A stretch of 64,000 nt of DNA from NCBI GenBank assembly GCA_035578905.1, contig JAQJVL010000001.1, positions 6,362,488-6,426,487 on the forward strand. The letters are read 5' to 3'. Position numbers and translations under genes: made by a program. Each line of letters begins with the position of its first letter. Positions within the stretch are counted from its first letter, which is position 1. Shown piece by piece: positions 11,208-20,374 of the stretch. The notes beneath the pieces were generated by a model. It ran no database searches. It was not told the DNA's origin and was given only the letters and a program-made list of their open reading frames with translations. This stretch comes from Stictocephala bisonia. Lineage: Eukaryota; Arthropoda; Insecta; Hemiptera; Membracidae.

Positions 11208-12737
11208 TTGGTCTCGAGAGAAAAACTAAAGTTTTACTCCGAACTGATGAGGTGTACAAATAATGTTAACTTCAAACTATATGTTAAAAAATATAAGAAA
11301 ATATACAATAAGGTGATAAACGCTGCCAAGGCCTATGAAATTAACAAAGACATTTTAAACTCACGTAATGTTTCCAAAACGACCTGGAACATAATTAATT
11401 CTAAAAAAAATAAAAGCACAACAAAAGATATATCATTAAAGATTGGTGACGAGTTGGTAACTGATGCTACTCGAGTGGCGGATGAGTTCAACCAGTTCTT
11501 CTCTACAATAGCTCAACAAGGGCCTGTAACGGGACAGTCATCCTCAGTTCCTTCTCGTTGTCATAATCCACTAGCCTCCATGGCATTAGCCCTGGTTACA
11601 GAGGACGAACTGGCTTCTTTGATCCGTCACCTCTATTCTAAAAAATCGAATGATATAAATTATCTTTCGATGTGGCTGATTAAGAAATGTTATCAGCATA
11701 TTTTATGCCCATTAACAATGTTAGTCAACCTTTCTTTTTTAAATGGAACCTTTCCAAATTCTCTTAAGGCAGCAAAAGTAACACCAATATTTAAAAAAGG
11801 AGATATCCATTCAATAGATAATTTCAGGCCTATTTCTATTTTACCCGTGTTCAGTAAAATTTTCGAGAAACTTTTTCTGTCACGTTTGATGAACTTTTTT
11901 GAAAAACACAATGTGCTTTCACAAAATCAGTTTGGTTTTAGGAAAGGTAAATCGACTACAGAAGCAGTTGTGAGCCTTGTCGACAAAATTGTCAGGGGCC
12001 TTGAAGGTCGTAAGCACACCCTAGGTGTATTCTTAGACCTTTCCAAGGCTTTCGATTGCGTTGACCACAGTATACTACTACAAAAACTTGAGACGTATGG
12101 TATCAGAGGTGTTTCACACCTGTGGTTAAAATCATTCTTGAACCATCGATCTCAGCAAGTCCAAATTTCAAACAAACTTTCAAAATCCAAACAGCTGAGT
12201 TATGGCGTCCCCCAGGGATCAATACTCAGCCCACTTCTGTTCTTGATTTATGTCAATGATATTGGTTCATCGCTGCAGCATGGTCAACTCGTCCAATATG
12301 CCGATGACACGACTCTTTGCTTTAGTGAAAACTGTAAAGAAAATCTAGAATTAAACGTTTACCTTGATTTGAACAGTTGTGCTCAGTATTTTAATATGCT
12401 GAACCTTAAAACAAATTCAACAAAATCACAGGTCATCAACTTTTGTTTGAGGCCCATTGATTTCGGAAGTAGCCCCACAGTGTTACTGGCGGACTCTGTG
12501 CTGGAAGAAGTGGAGTCCACTAAATTCCTTGGAATATACCTCGACAGAGGTTTGACATGGAATGACCATATTAATAGTGTATGCTCTAAGTTATCCTCAG
12601 GCATTTATGTACTGAGGACGCTCTCTAAATACTGCCCTATTCAGGTACTGATGACGGCATATTATGGTCTCATTTACCCTCACCTTTCCTATGGACTGGT
12701 GATTTGGGGAGGTGGTGTATATAGTGAATTCTTGTGA
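11208..12737 (+). CDS. LINE reverse transcriptase domain (middle ORF segment)
   Basis: 509 codons in the same frame as the endonuclease, six bases past its TGA. RT blocks are complete: AAKVTPIFKKGD, NFRPISILPVFSKIFEKL (fingers), QFGFRKGKSTTEAV, motif [15 protein letters not shown] with Asp at 12036-12038, motif B YGVPQGSILSPLLFLIYVND, and motif C QYADDTTL with Asp-Asp at 12303-12308. A thumb region (STKFLGIYLDRGLTW) and YYGLIYPHLSYGLVIWG follow. All catalytic Asp residues are present. The segment ends at TGA 12735-12737 in LLxVFRLQKK context, where relatives have Arg. The annotated first Met is internal, not a real start. The minus-strand frames here are shadows. Confidence 0.92.
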   Translation: MVSREKLKFYSELMRCTNNVNFKLYVKKYKKIYNKVINAAKAYEINKDILNSRNVSKTTWNIINSKKNKSTTKDISLKIGDELVTDATRVADEFNQFFSTIAQQGPVTGQSSSVPSRCHNPLASMALALVTEDELASLIRHLYSKKSNDINYLSMWLIKKCYQHILCPLTMLVNLSFLNGTFPNSLKAAKVTPIFKKGDIHSIDNFRPISILPVFSKIFEKLFLSRLMNFFEKHNVLSQNQFGFRKGKSTTEAVVSLVDKIVRGLEGRKHTLGVFLDLSKAFDCVDHSILLQKLETYGIRGVSHLWLKSFLNHRSQQVQISNKLSKSKQLSYGVPQGSILSPLLFLIYVNDIGSSLQHGQLVQYADDTTLCFSENCKENLELNVYLDLNSCAQYFNMLNLKTNSTKSQVINFCLRPIDFGSSPTVLLADSVLEEVESTKFLGIYLDRGLTWNDHINSVCSKLSSGIYVLRTLSKYCPIQVLMTAYYGLIYPHLSYGLVIWGGGVYSEFL

Positions 12738-13148
12738 GTGTTTAGACTACAAAAGAAGGCAGTCCGAATTATTGCAAATTTAATGAGCAGAGAGGCGTGC
12801 AAACCAATGTTCAAACAACTCAAGCTGTTGACTCTGCCTTGCTTGTATATTCTAGAAACAATTTTATATTGTATGTCCAAATGCAACCTGATAAGGGGCA
12901 GTAACTTACATAATTATAATACTAGAGGCAGAGATGACTACCGTACTGGGCAACACAGAACGGTAGTCTATCAACACCTGCCCTCGCAGGTGGGTGTCAA
13001 ATTAATTAACAGCTTACCTAAAGAAATTAAAATTGCTCCAAATTCAAAAATATTTAAGACCCGCTTGAGAGACATACTGTTGTCCCAGGCTTTTTACAGC
13101 ATCGGAGAGTTCCTAGCACACGACTGGGAGACCAACTTAATTGGCTAG
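12738..13148 (+). CDS. LINE C-terminal segment after second TGA
   Basis: About 136 codons, still in frame with the RT, carrying the conserved tail VFRLQKKAVRII, LTLPCLYILETILY, YNTRGRDDYRTGQHRT, LPSQVGVKLINSLPKEIK and FKTRLRDILLSQAFYSIGEF. It aligns block by block with copy 3 (15858-16605 minus) and copy 2 (37080-37440). Function of this C-terminal region in LINEs is poorly defined. The reading frame stops normally at 13146-13148. No start codon of its own; it would be translated only by readthrough. Confidence 0.85.
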   Translation: MFRLQKKAVRIIANLMSREACKPMFKQLKLLTLPCLYILETILYCMSKCNLIRGSNLHNYNTRGRDDYRTGQHRTVVYQHLPSQVGVKLINSLPKEIKIAPNSKIFKTRLRDILLSQAFYSIGEFLAHDWETNLIG

Positions 13149-13335
13149 ACACATCCCGTTGACTTTTGTGGGAGTTTCAAACACTATAGGTAGATTTGTG
13201 TGAATGCCCTCCTTGTATGTATGTTTGTGTGTATTTATTGTTATGAATGATTGTTTAAATTAAAGCCTTAGGTTAATTAATTCTAATACTGACGTTTGCG
13301 ATACAATATTTTTTATATTGTCCATGCAATAAAGG

Positions 13336-13337
<2 letters not shown>

Positions 13338-13405
<68 letters not shown>
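13338..13405. repeat. (TTA)n microsatellite at LINE 3' end
   Basis: About 23 TTA units directly after CAATAAAGGAT; probably grown from the LINE 3' tail repeat. Confidence 0.95.
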
Positions 13406-14689
13406 GTTAATCAATGTAATAATATTTTTAAATAATTCTTCAATTAAATTAAAGTTCTTCCTGCTTTATTTCCATTATTAAAACTGTGATCACGAATACT
13501 TTTAAATGTGATCAGAACATTTCCCTGATCCGTATTGATTTTCTATGAATACAAATACATTCAGTACTCTTTAATTAATTTAACGTGTACATATTTACAA
13601 TATACAAGGTGTTTTTTTATAGGTTGGTAGTCCTGGTTCTTCTTCTTTCTTGACTATCAGCTGATTTACATTGTAGAATTGTTTTTCACTTTAATTGGGT
13701 TTCGTGCCTCGTAACTTAATGTCATTAAGTTGAGATTAAAAACATGGTTTTGAGCAAACTTTGAAAAAGGTTTCCAGAAATGTACAAAAAATGGCAGAAC
13801 GCTGTGTTCTGTTGGGCTAATACTGGTTTATTTGAACACCAAACCTAAACAAAAATGTCATTTAAATCATTTCAATATTAGTAATAAATGTTAATAATAA
13901 TACCATGTGTTATAGATCAATGTTTTGTTTGTCATTTTTATTTCAAATCATGGGTTGCGTTTTAAAATAAACTGGTGTGTTTGTATATTTATTTTTATAC
14001 TTTATCATTATTCTTGGAAACGGAATAGCTTGGCCGACCATAAAATCTAACACAACTTGGGTTAGCAGTATGGAGTTGACTGCGCTCATAATTCGTATAT
14101 TTGGCAAACGCGAAAAGTCGACGGGAAACCAGGACGACAAAGCATTGTGGTCTAACCAGAACCTCTGCTACATTAAATATTAGCTCCCTTCCCGCCAGCA
14201 GGTCACCGTGTCGCGCGCATTATTTATGGCCGGCGCTTGTTAATAATTGGTCAGTCGTTCAACTTTGCACCGACTAGATATTTGTTCATCACACACCCCC
14301 TTACTGTTCTCACACTGAGTATGAAAACGATAGTGCTGTGATTTATTTACCACAGAAAAATTTAGTCACTAGATATTCTTTTAATTACTCAGTTCATAGT
14401 GTCTTTCTTTCGTAAATATATAAAGATTTATTTATAAATACATTAGCAAACTTTATGAAACCATTATCATAGATTCAAAATTGCAAATAAAATTAATTGA
14501 ACTTATTAAAACAAATTAAACCATTATAACTTATGCTTAATTGAAAAAAAAGTGTTGAAACAAGTTAGACACTCCATAGTAAATCCTACTTATTTTCTTA
14601 AAACTAACAAGAAAGCGTTGAGGAGTGATCATCAGGAAATATGATAAAATATTTCTATTTACATAATTATCACACATTAGTTTCACCAG
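13406..14689. other. No gene recognised; GC-richer patch near 14180-14280
   Basis: Mostly AT-rich. A segment beginning ACAAGGTGTTTTTTTATAGG at 13607 looks like a MITE terminus, but I could not find its partner. A GC-rich patch near 14180-14280 holds the candidate promoter listed separately. The open frames at 13943-14183 (both strands) show no motif. Confidence 0.4.
14219..14257 (+). promoter_or_regulatory. Candidate arthropod core promoter
   Basis: TTATTTATGG begins at 14220 and an arthropod initiator-like TCAGTC lies at 14251-14256, placing the TATA-like word about 32 bp before the initiator A, in a GC-richer local context. No exon or open frame downstream supports it, and the 52-bp minisatellite begins 430 bp later. 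Confidence 0.22.
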
Positions 14690-15604
14690 AAAGTAGTGGA
14701 CAGTTTTGATGACATGTCTTCATTCACATGATCGTCACCATAATGTAGTAGACAGACCTGATGATATGTCTTCTTTCACATGATCGTCACCAAAATGTAG
14801 TAGACAGAACTGAAGATATGTCTTCATTCACATGATCATCACCATAACGTAGTAGACAGACCTGATGATATGTCTTTTTTCACATGATTCTCACCAAAAT
14901 GTAGTAGACAAACCTGATGATATGTCTTCATTCACATAATTTTTACCATAACGTAGTAGACAGACCTGATGACATGTCTTCTTTCACATGATCGTCACCA
15001 AAATGTAGTAGACAGAACTGATGATATGTCTTCTTTCACATGATTGCCACCAAAATTTAGTAGACAGAACTGATGATATGTCTTCTTTCACATGATTGCC
15101 ACCAAAATGTAGTAGACAGACCTGATGATATGTTTTCATTCACATGATCGTCACCATAACGTAGTAGACAGACCTGATGACATGTCTTCTTTCACATGAT
15201 CGTCACCAAAATGTAGTAAGACCTGATGATATGTTTTCATTCACATGATCGTCACCATAACGTAGTAGACAGACCTGATGACATGTCTTCTTTCACATGA
15301 TCGTCACCAAAATATAGTAGACAGAACTGATGATATGTCTTCTTTCACATGATTGCCACCAAAATTTAGTAGACAGAACTGATGATATGTCTTCTTTCAC
15401 ATGATTGCCACCAAAATGTAGTAGACAGACCTGATGATATGTCTTCATTCACATTATCGTCACCATAACGTAGTAGACAGACCTGATGATATGTCTTTTT
15501 TCACATGATTCTCACCAAAATGTAGTAGACAAACCTGATGATACGTCTTCATTCACATAATTTTCACCATAACGTAGCAGACAGACCTTATAATATGTCT
15601 TCTT
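14690..15604. repeat. 52-bp minisatellite, left part
   Basis: Units of about 52 bp built on CACATGATCGTCACCAAAAT plus GTAGTAGACAGACCTGATGATATGTCTTCTTT (read as two blocks). Variants such as CATAACGTAG recur at 14951, 15158, 15259 and 15467. The 208-bp spacing equals four units, so a four-unit higher-order repeat exists. One unit near 15215 lacks a few bases (GTAGTAAGACC). The array continues at 16611 beyond an inserted LINE. Confidence 0.93.
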
Positions 15605-16609
15605 CAATCAATCAATCAATTTTTTTATTGCAGTATTAACAATTATTACATAGTATTGCAAAAGTCAATATGTGTTTTAAAAATATAAAATAAATAATAT
15701 TTTAATAAAAATATATAATAAATAATATTTTAATAAAATTCAAAATTGTTATAATGGCCTACTCTATTCTACCACTCTATCAACCGTACGTACATAAATT
15801 ACAGGCATTCCACATTCATACTTTACACCAGTGCCATTGGGGCCAAATTTTGAATTTTTATTCCCAGCGGCTTTCCATGAACTCGCCAACCGAGTAAAAG
15901 ACTCTTGACATCAAGAGGTTTTTTAAACGATATTTGAACCTATTGAAACTATGGCTTGTTTTGATATCTTCAGGGAGCTGATTAAGCAATCCAACCCCAA
16001 CCTGCGCAGGAAGGCGGTCAGACGCCATTGTTCTACACCGGACTCTACGGAAATTCTCCCTGCCACGAGTTTCATACTGATGGACGTCCCTGCCCTGGAC
16101 CAATTCAGTTTTAAATTGACAGTACAGGAGCACCTCCAGCATGTACAGGCAGAGCAAAGTTAGTATTCCCAACTTCCTGAAGGCGTCTCTACACGACTCT
16201 CTGTTTTGTAATTTTGAAATGATTCTAATAGCTCTTTTTTGGAGCCGAAAAACCCTTTCGAATTTGGTTGCAGTGCAGCTACCCCAGAGTCTTATCCCGT
16301 ACGATAGGTGGGGATATATGAGGCCATAGTAGGCCATTTTTAAGACATCGAGGGAGCAAAATTTTGTGAGGTTACGTAAGACGTAAATGCCTGAGGTAAC
16401 CTTTGTACAGACATTATCAATGTGGTCATCCCAGGTCAGCCCTCGATCAAGGTACATTCCCAAGAACTTAGTAGAATCTGCATTCTCTATAAGAGCATCA
16501 TCTATTACTACATTTGGAAGAACTTCGTGACAGATGAGACAATATTTGATGAAATTTGATTTTGCGTTGTTTATGTGTAGATTGATACCGGAAAAATGCT
16601 GAATGCAAG
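15605..16609 (-). pseudogene. 5'-truncated LINE, copy 3, inserted in the minisatellite
   Basis: The minus strand carries the C-terminal part of the same LINE family as 10347-13148. The open frame 15858-16673 contains ADSTKFLGMYLDRGLTWDDH, YYGLIYPHLSYGIRLWG, VFRLQKRAIRIISKLQNRES and LMSRVFYSVGEFMESRWE, ending in a stop at 15858-15860. The first 20 or so codons of that open frame (16610-16673) are minisatellite read in frame, so its Met is not a LINE start. RT motifs A-C are absent: the insertion is 5'-truncated just after them. A 3' UTR follows, ending CAATAAAAAAATTG with TTGA repeats at 15605. Short CTTCTT copies flank both ends (about 15599-15604 and 16610-16620), a likely target duplication. 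The coding part is unbroken, so this is a fairly young copy. Confidence 0.9.
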
Positions 16610-16610
16610 A

Positions 16611-16905
16611 ACTTCTTTCACATGATTGTCTCCAAAACGTAGTAGACAGACCTGATGATATGTCTTCTTTCACATGATTGTCTCTAAAACGTAATAGACA
16701 GACCTGATGATATGTCTTCTCTCACATGATTGTCTCCAAAATGTAGAAGACAGACCTGATGACATGTCTTCTTTGACATGATTGTCACCAAAATGTAGTA
16801 GACATAACTGATCACGTGTAGTCTTTCATATGATTTTCACCATAGCGTAGATGACATGTATTTATTTACATGATTGTCACCACAATTTAGTAGATAGACT
16901 GACTG
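16611..16905. repeat. 52-bp minisatellite, right part
   Basis: Continuation of the array at 14690-15604 after the LINE. Units drift toward the right end (for example CATAGCGTAGATGACATG), as expected at an array edge. Confidence 0.9.
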
Positions 16906-17662
16906 GCATGGCTTCAAGATATATCCAGAAAAATCTAAATCTTATATGTAAAGTGTAGCCTCATTTTATTATAAACAATGAAAATATACAAAATCATGAA
17001 TAATAATGGAAATAAATACAGGTTATGTATTTTGTACTGGAACATACATTGTGCATAGAGGTAAAGAAATATAAATAAGGTGGTGGAAAACGATTTAGGT
17101 GAGGGAGACTGTTGAATTCACATGTATATTTGAGGATTTGCTGTATAGGAAGAGGTGTGTCATAGTTGTGATTTCAAACGTCACATAACTATTGAATAGT
17201 CTATGACTAGTGCAGATATGTCCCAGTTACCCCTGCATCTGCATGTATCCGAGCAGCACGTGTGAATACGACTGTAACATACATTTACATTGAAATCTTG
17301 CTTAGCTCTGCAAATATGTACAAGCATTTCCTTTACAGATATGAAGGTATTAAAATTGCTTATCCCAATTTATCGCCTTATTAGACAATTTATAACAGTA
17401 GTTATTTAGTTTCTTTAACGAATTTGTATATTTTATTTGATCAGCAAAGTATAAATCAGTTACAAAATTTAAGCCTTTTAAACAAACTTGCAAATAAAAC
17501 TTCTTTAGAAGTAAGTTTAGGTCCCTTAATAATTGGAAAATATTTGGGCTACCTACATTATGATAACAATCTCTACTACTTAAAATCAGAAAATTTAGGT
17601 TTGCCTGTTTTGTCACAATCATTAATAATTTACATAAAAATGTGTTGCATTACATATATATA
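16906..17662. other. No gene recognised
   Basis: AT-rich. Overlapping open frames on opposite strands at 17350-17708 have no motif; at most one could be real and I see no reason to call either. Confidence 0.45.
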
Positions 17663-18039
17663 TATAATATTAATGACTACAGGTGTAGTCTTTGATAATA
17701 TGGATTGACGGGAGGTTAAACAGTCGAATTTTACCAGGCGAAGATGAAGTTCTCTCTAAGAGTTAAAATTATAATATTTTTAAAGACGAACATGATTCGA
17801 TAAATTAGTTAAGTCACCACTAATTAATGATGACACGTTAGGTATCACAAAGTAAGAATATAAAAGTTATTTTGTAAACAATCCAAAACTATATACATTT
17901 ATACATAACTAATTTTATCGAATCATGTTGGTCTTTAAAAATAGGATAATTTTAACTCTTAGAGAGGACTTCATCTTCGACTGTTTACCCTTCCGTCTAT
18001 CCATATTATCAAAGACAACATCTGTAGTCATTAATATTA
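17663..18039. repeat. Long-arm foldback element
   Basis: Arms at about 17663-17810 and 17907-18039 are reverse complements with few differences (for example CTCTAAGAGTTAAAATTATA against the word AGGATAATTTTAACTCTTAG), with a loop of about 95 bp. The left arm has a short extra stretch near 17735. The right arm ends about 10 bp before the 36-bp minisatellite. Confidence 0.88.
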
Positions 18040-18049
18040 TGTACAGTGT

Positions 18050-18497
18050 TGATGACACATCTGTCCATCCATATACATAAAACGGGGATGACCACCCCGT
18101 CCACCCATACACGGACAGTGATGTTGACCCTCCAGTCTACCTATACATTGGTGATGAACCCTCCCGTCTACCCATATACGTACAGTGATTATGACCCTTT
18201 AATCTACCCATATACATACAGTGATGATGGCCCTCCCGTCTACCCATGTACGTACAGTGATGATGACCCTCCCGTCTACCCATCTACGAACAGTGATGAT
18301 GATCCTCCCGTTTACCCATGTACGTACAGTGATGATGTCCCTTCAATCTACCCATATACATACAGTGATGATGGCCCTCCCATCTACCCATATACATACA
18401 GTGATGATGACCCTCCCGTCTAACCACATGTGTACAGTGATGATGACCCTCCCGTCTACCCGATTAAGGGTCATCATACATACAGTGATAATGACCC
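18050..18497. repeat. 36-bp minisatellite
   Basis: About 12 units of CCCATATACATACAGTGATG plus ATGACCCTCCCGTCTA. Because 36 is a multiple of three, all frames stay open and encode 12-residue repeats such as YTYSDDDPPVYP. I regard these as non-coding. The core is the same as in the 54441-56004 array. Confidence 0.93.
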
Positions 18498-18801
18498 TTA
18501 ATTAACTGAATTAACGCCTTCCAACAGATAGTTCTAACGACGTACCTTTGTCACAAGAGTCGCCAGAGAGTACGAACTCTCATGTTGAGCGCGTTAACAC
18601 TGAACACGATAAGGCAATTCCTTACATTCTCACAGTTTTGAGACCTTAAAGCAGCTCGGTTACGGTTGGAATAATGATGCGCTTGTATGCATGTCGCTTT
18701 TCGCTCCTAGTTGTCGTATGTAAGTCGCCATCATGGTTGAATACTAGCAGCAAAACAATTTTATTTTATAAAATAAAATATTTCATTTTTCATATAATTA
18801 T

Positions 18802-18803
<2 letters not shown>

Positions 18804-18869
<66 letters not shown>

Positions 18870-18872
18870 TAT
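18804..18872. repeat. (AT)n microsatellite
   Basis: Long AT dinucleotide run with one CAT interruption near the 3' end. Confidence 0.95.
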
Positions 18873-19366
18873 TAAAATCATTATTTAAATTAAGTGTTAA
18901 GAAAATAATAATTTGTTTGCTACTACATTTGGCTTGGGTAATAAAATCCAAACAGGTGTTATAATTTTAAAGCAGTTTCGGTATATACCAAAATATGAAA
19001 ATCCATTCTTCTTTGACACCGTATTGTTAATCGTTACATTGATAATAACTGCTACTCAAGTTGTTTGATAATTTTTATCTGACAAAAAATTACGTTTGAA
19101 AGTAATTTGACAAGCAATGATTCTCATTATACATGCAAGTGATTAACCTGGAGCTTCATGACATACGGTGGACATAAATTGGTATTTATTACCTCGTTCT
19201 TTAACAAGAGACATCACAGTATTGCAATACGTAATATTAAATGTAAAATATATAGTGTACATATTTGTTTACTATGATTGAAAAAGAAAACCCCTAAAAT
19301 TATTTAACTTGTAAGTTGTCTTTTATGAAGAAATCGTCTCCCTCCAGCTCACAAGGGCCACAGGCC
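18873..19366. other. No gene recognised
   Basis: AT-rich; nothing supported. Confidence 0.45.
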
Positions 19367-19735
19367 TGTGTGTGAACTTTATTTAAGGAGTGAAGTACCG
19401 CCTGACAAAAAAACTAAAGCTTCCGGTAACGACCGTGTCAAGATGATATTTACGGTATTTACATCACTAAACATTTCACCCATGTTGTGGTTGGTACATC
19501 ATCACGTGTCAGTCTCAGAGATACCACTGAGGATGGCACATCACAGTATGGGTGAAATGTTTGGTAAATACTGGAAATATCAAAGCGGGCTTGACCGGAA
19601 GCTTTAGTTTTTAGTCATGATACCAGCCACTTAAGATTACGATTTAAGATACCGACTATCTCCTTATTTGGTGATTCGAACCTTGGAAAGAGTTCGTAGC
19701 TCAAAGCTGGATAACCTATCATTATGCCAACAATG
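19367..19735 (-). mobile_element. Probable SINE, family 2, split by a foldback
   Basis: Minus-strand head near 19735-19640 has a B box-like GGTTCGAATCACC. The tail GGTACTTCACTCCTTAAATA lies at 19367-19400. The copy at 7885-8015 has head and tail contiguous; here a palindrome (19409-19613) lies between them. This suggests insertion of the foldback into the SINE. Confidence 0.4.
19409..19613. repeat. Palindromic foldback element
   Basis: Arms of about 80 bp: AAAACTAAAGCTTCCGGT and ACATTTCACCCAT on the left match ACCGGAAGCTTTAGTTTT and ATGGGTGAAATGT on the right. The open frame 19368-19607 crosses it and is not a gene. Confidence 0.82.
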
Positions 19736-19754
19736 AAAAGTTTCTTAAGATATA

Positions 19755-20374
19755 AAGGGTGATTGAAAAGTAAGTTGCATGCCCCTTAACGTTTCTGTTA
19801 TTTTAGATATATTAGATCCGTCTTCTACTGAAATGGCTATCCTACAAGATATAAAGGTCTTCATTAATAATGGTAGTTTTCAAATGGTTGACCCCTCAGG
19901 GAAAAGTGGGTGGGTAACTAAGCGTTTTCAAATAGCACTTATAGTCGTGTAACATATTATTTTAAAGGTCTTGGCTATCCAATAAAAAAACTTAAGGTTG
20001 TAAATCTACAAATAATATTTTAAGAAAACAATTCTTAAGTATTTTTCTCTACTTTATGAATCACAATGTAGCTCAGCTACGTTTGAAGCTGCCATTTCGT
20101 GTTAAGTAGTCCGATTTCAAACTTTTAAGTGTATTTTTTCATTGGCCAACCAAAACCTTTAAAATGATATGTTATGATACTATAAATGCTATTTGAAAAT
20201 ATTTAGTTACCCCGACCCTCTTCCCCCTGAGAGTTTGAAATTTTAAAACTATCATTACAGTATTAGTGTAGGTCTTTGTATCTAGTAAGATTGTCATTTC
20301 ACTAGTAGAAATATTTCATATATAAAATAATAAAAAAGTTAAAGTGGGATGCAACTTTCTTTCCAATCATCCTC
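19755..20374. mobile_element. Long-TIR MITE
   Basis: The ends AAGGGTGATTGAAAAGTAAG and, read inward from the right, GAGGATGATTGGAAAGAAAG are imperfect terminal inverted repeats followed by TTGCAT in both. TA-rich sequence borders both ends. Inverted similarity continues for roughly 200 bp or more into each arm (for example TTTTCAAATAGCACTTATAG on the left and its partner near 20190). No transposase is encoded. It resembles Tc1/mariner-type non-autonomous elements. Confidence 0.85.

Larger units (their letters stand above)
10300..13405 (+). mobile_element. Near-intact APE-type LINE (Jockey/CR1 superfamily), copy 1
   Basis: One reading frame runs from 10347 to 13148 and encodes an apurinic-type endonuclease followed by reverse transcriptase and the usual C-terminal region, interrupted only by TGA at 11199-11201 and 12735-12737. 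A 3' UTR follows, ending in CAATAAAGG and an ATT/TTA run (13338-13405), the tail style of this superfamily. The 5' boundary is uncertain. Compared with copy 2 (34380 onward), the first residues of the endonuclease (ILHQN block) are missing, so the copy is probably slightly 5'-truncated and the ATG at 10347 is incidental. Two other copies sit in this window: 33960-37665 (plus) and 15605-16609 (minus). Confidence 0.9.

Noticed and set aside
13606..13830. MITE starting ACAAGGTGTTTTTTTATAGG.
   Set aside because: No matching inverted end found within 2 kb by eye.
18046..18505. Two overlapping plus-strand frames with 12-residue repeats (YTYSDDDPPVYP-like).
   Set aside because: Product of the 36-bp minisatellite, with similar openness in another frame; no flanking coding sequence.
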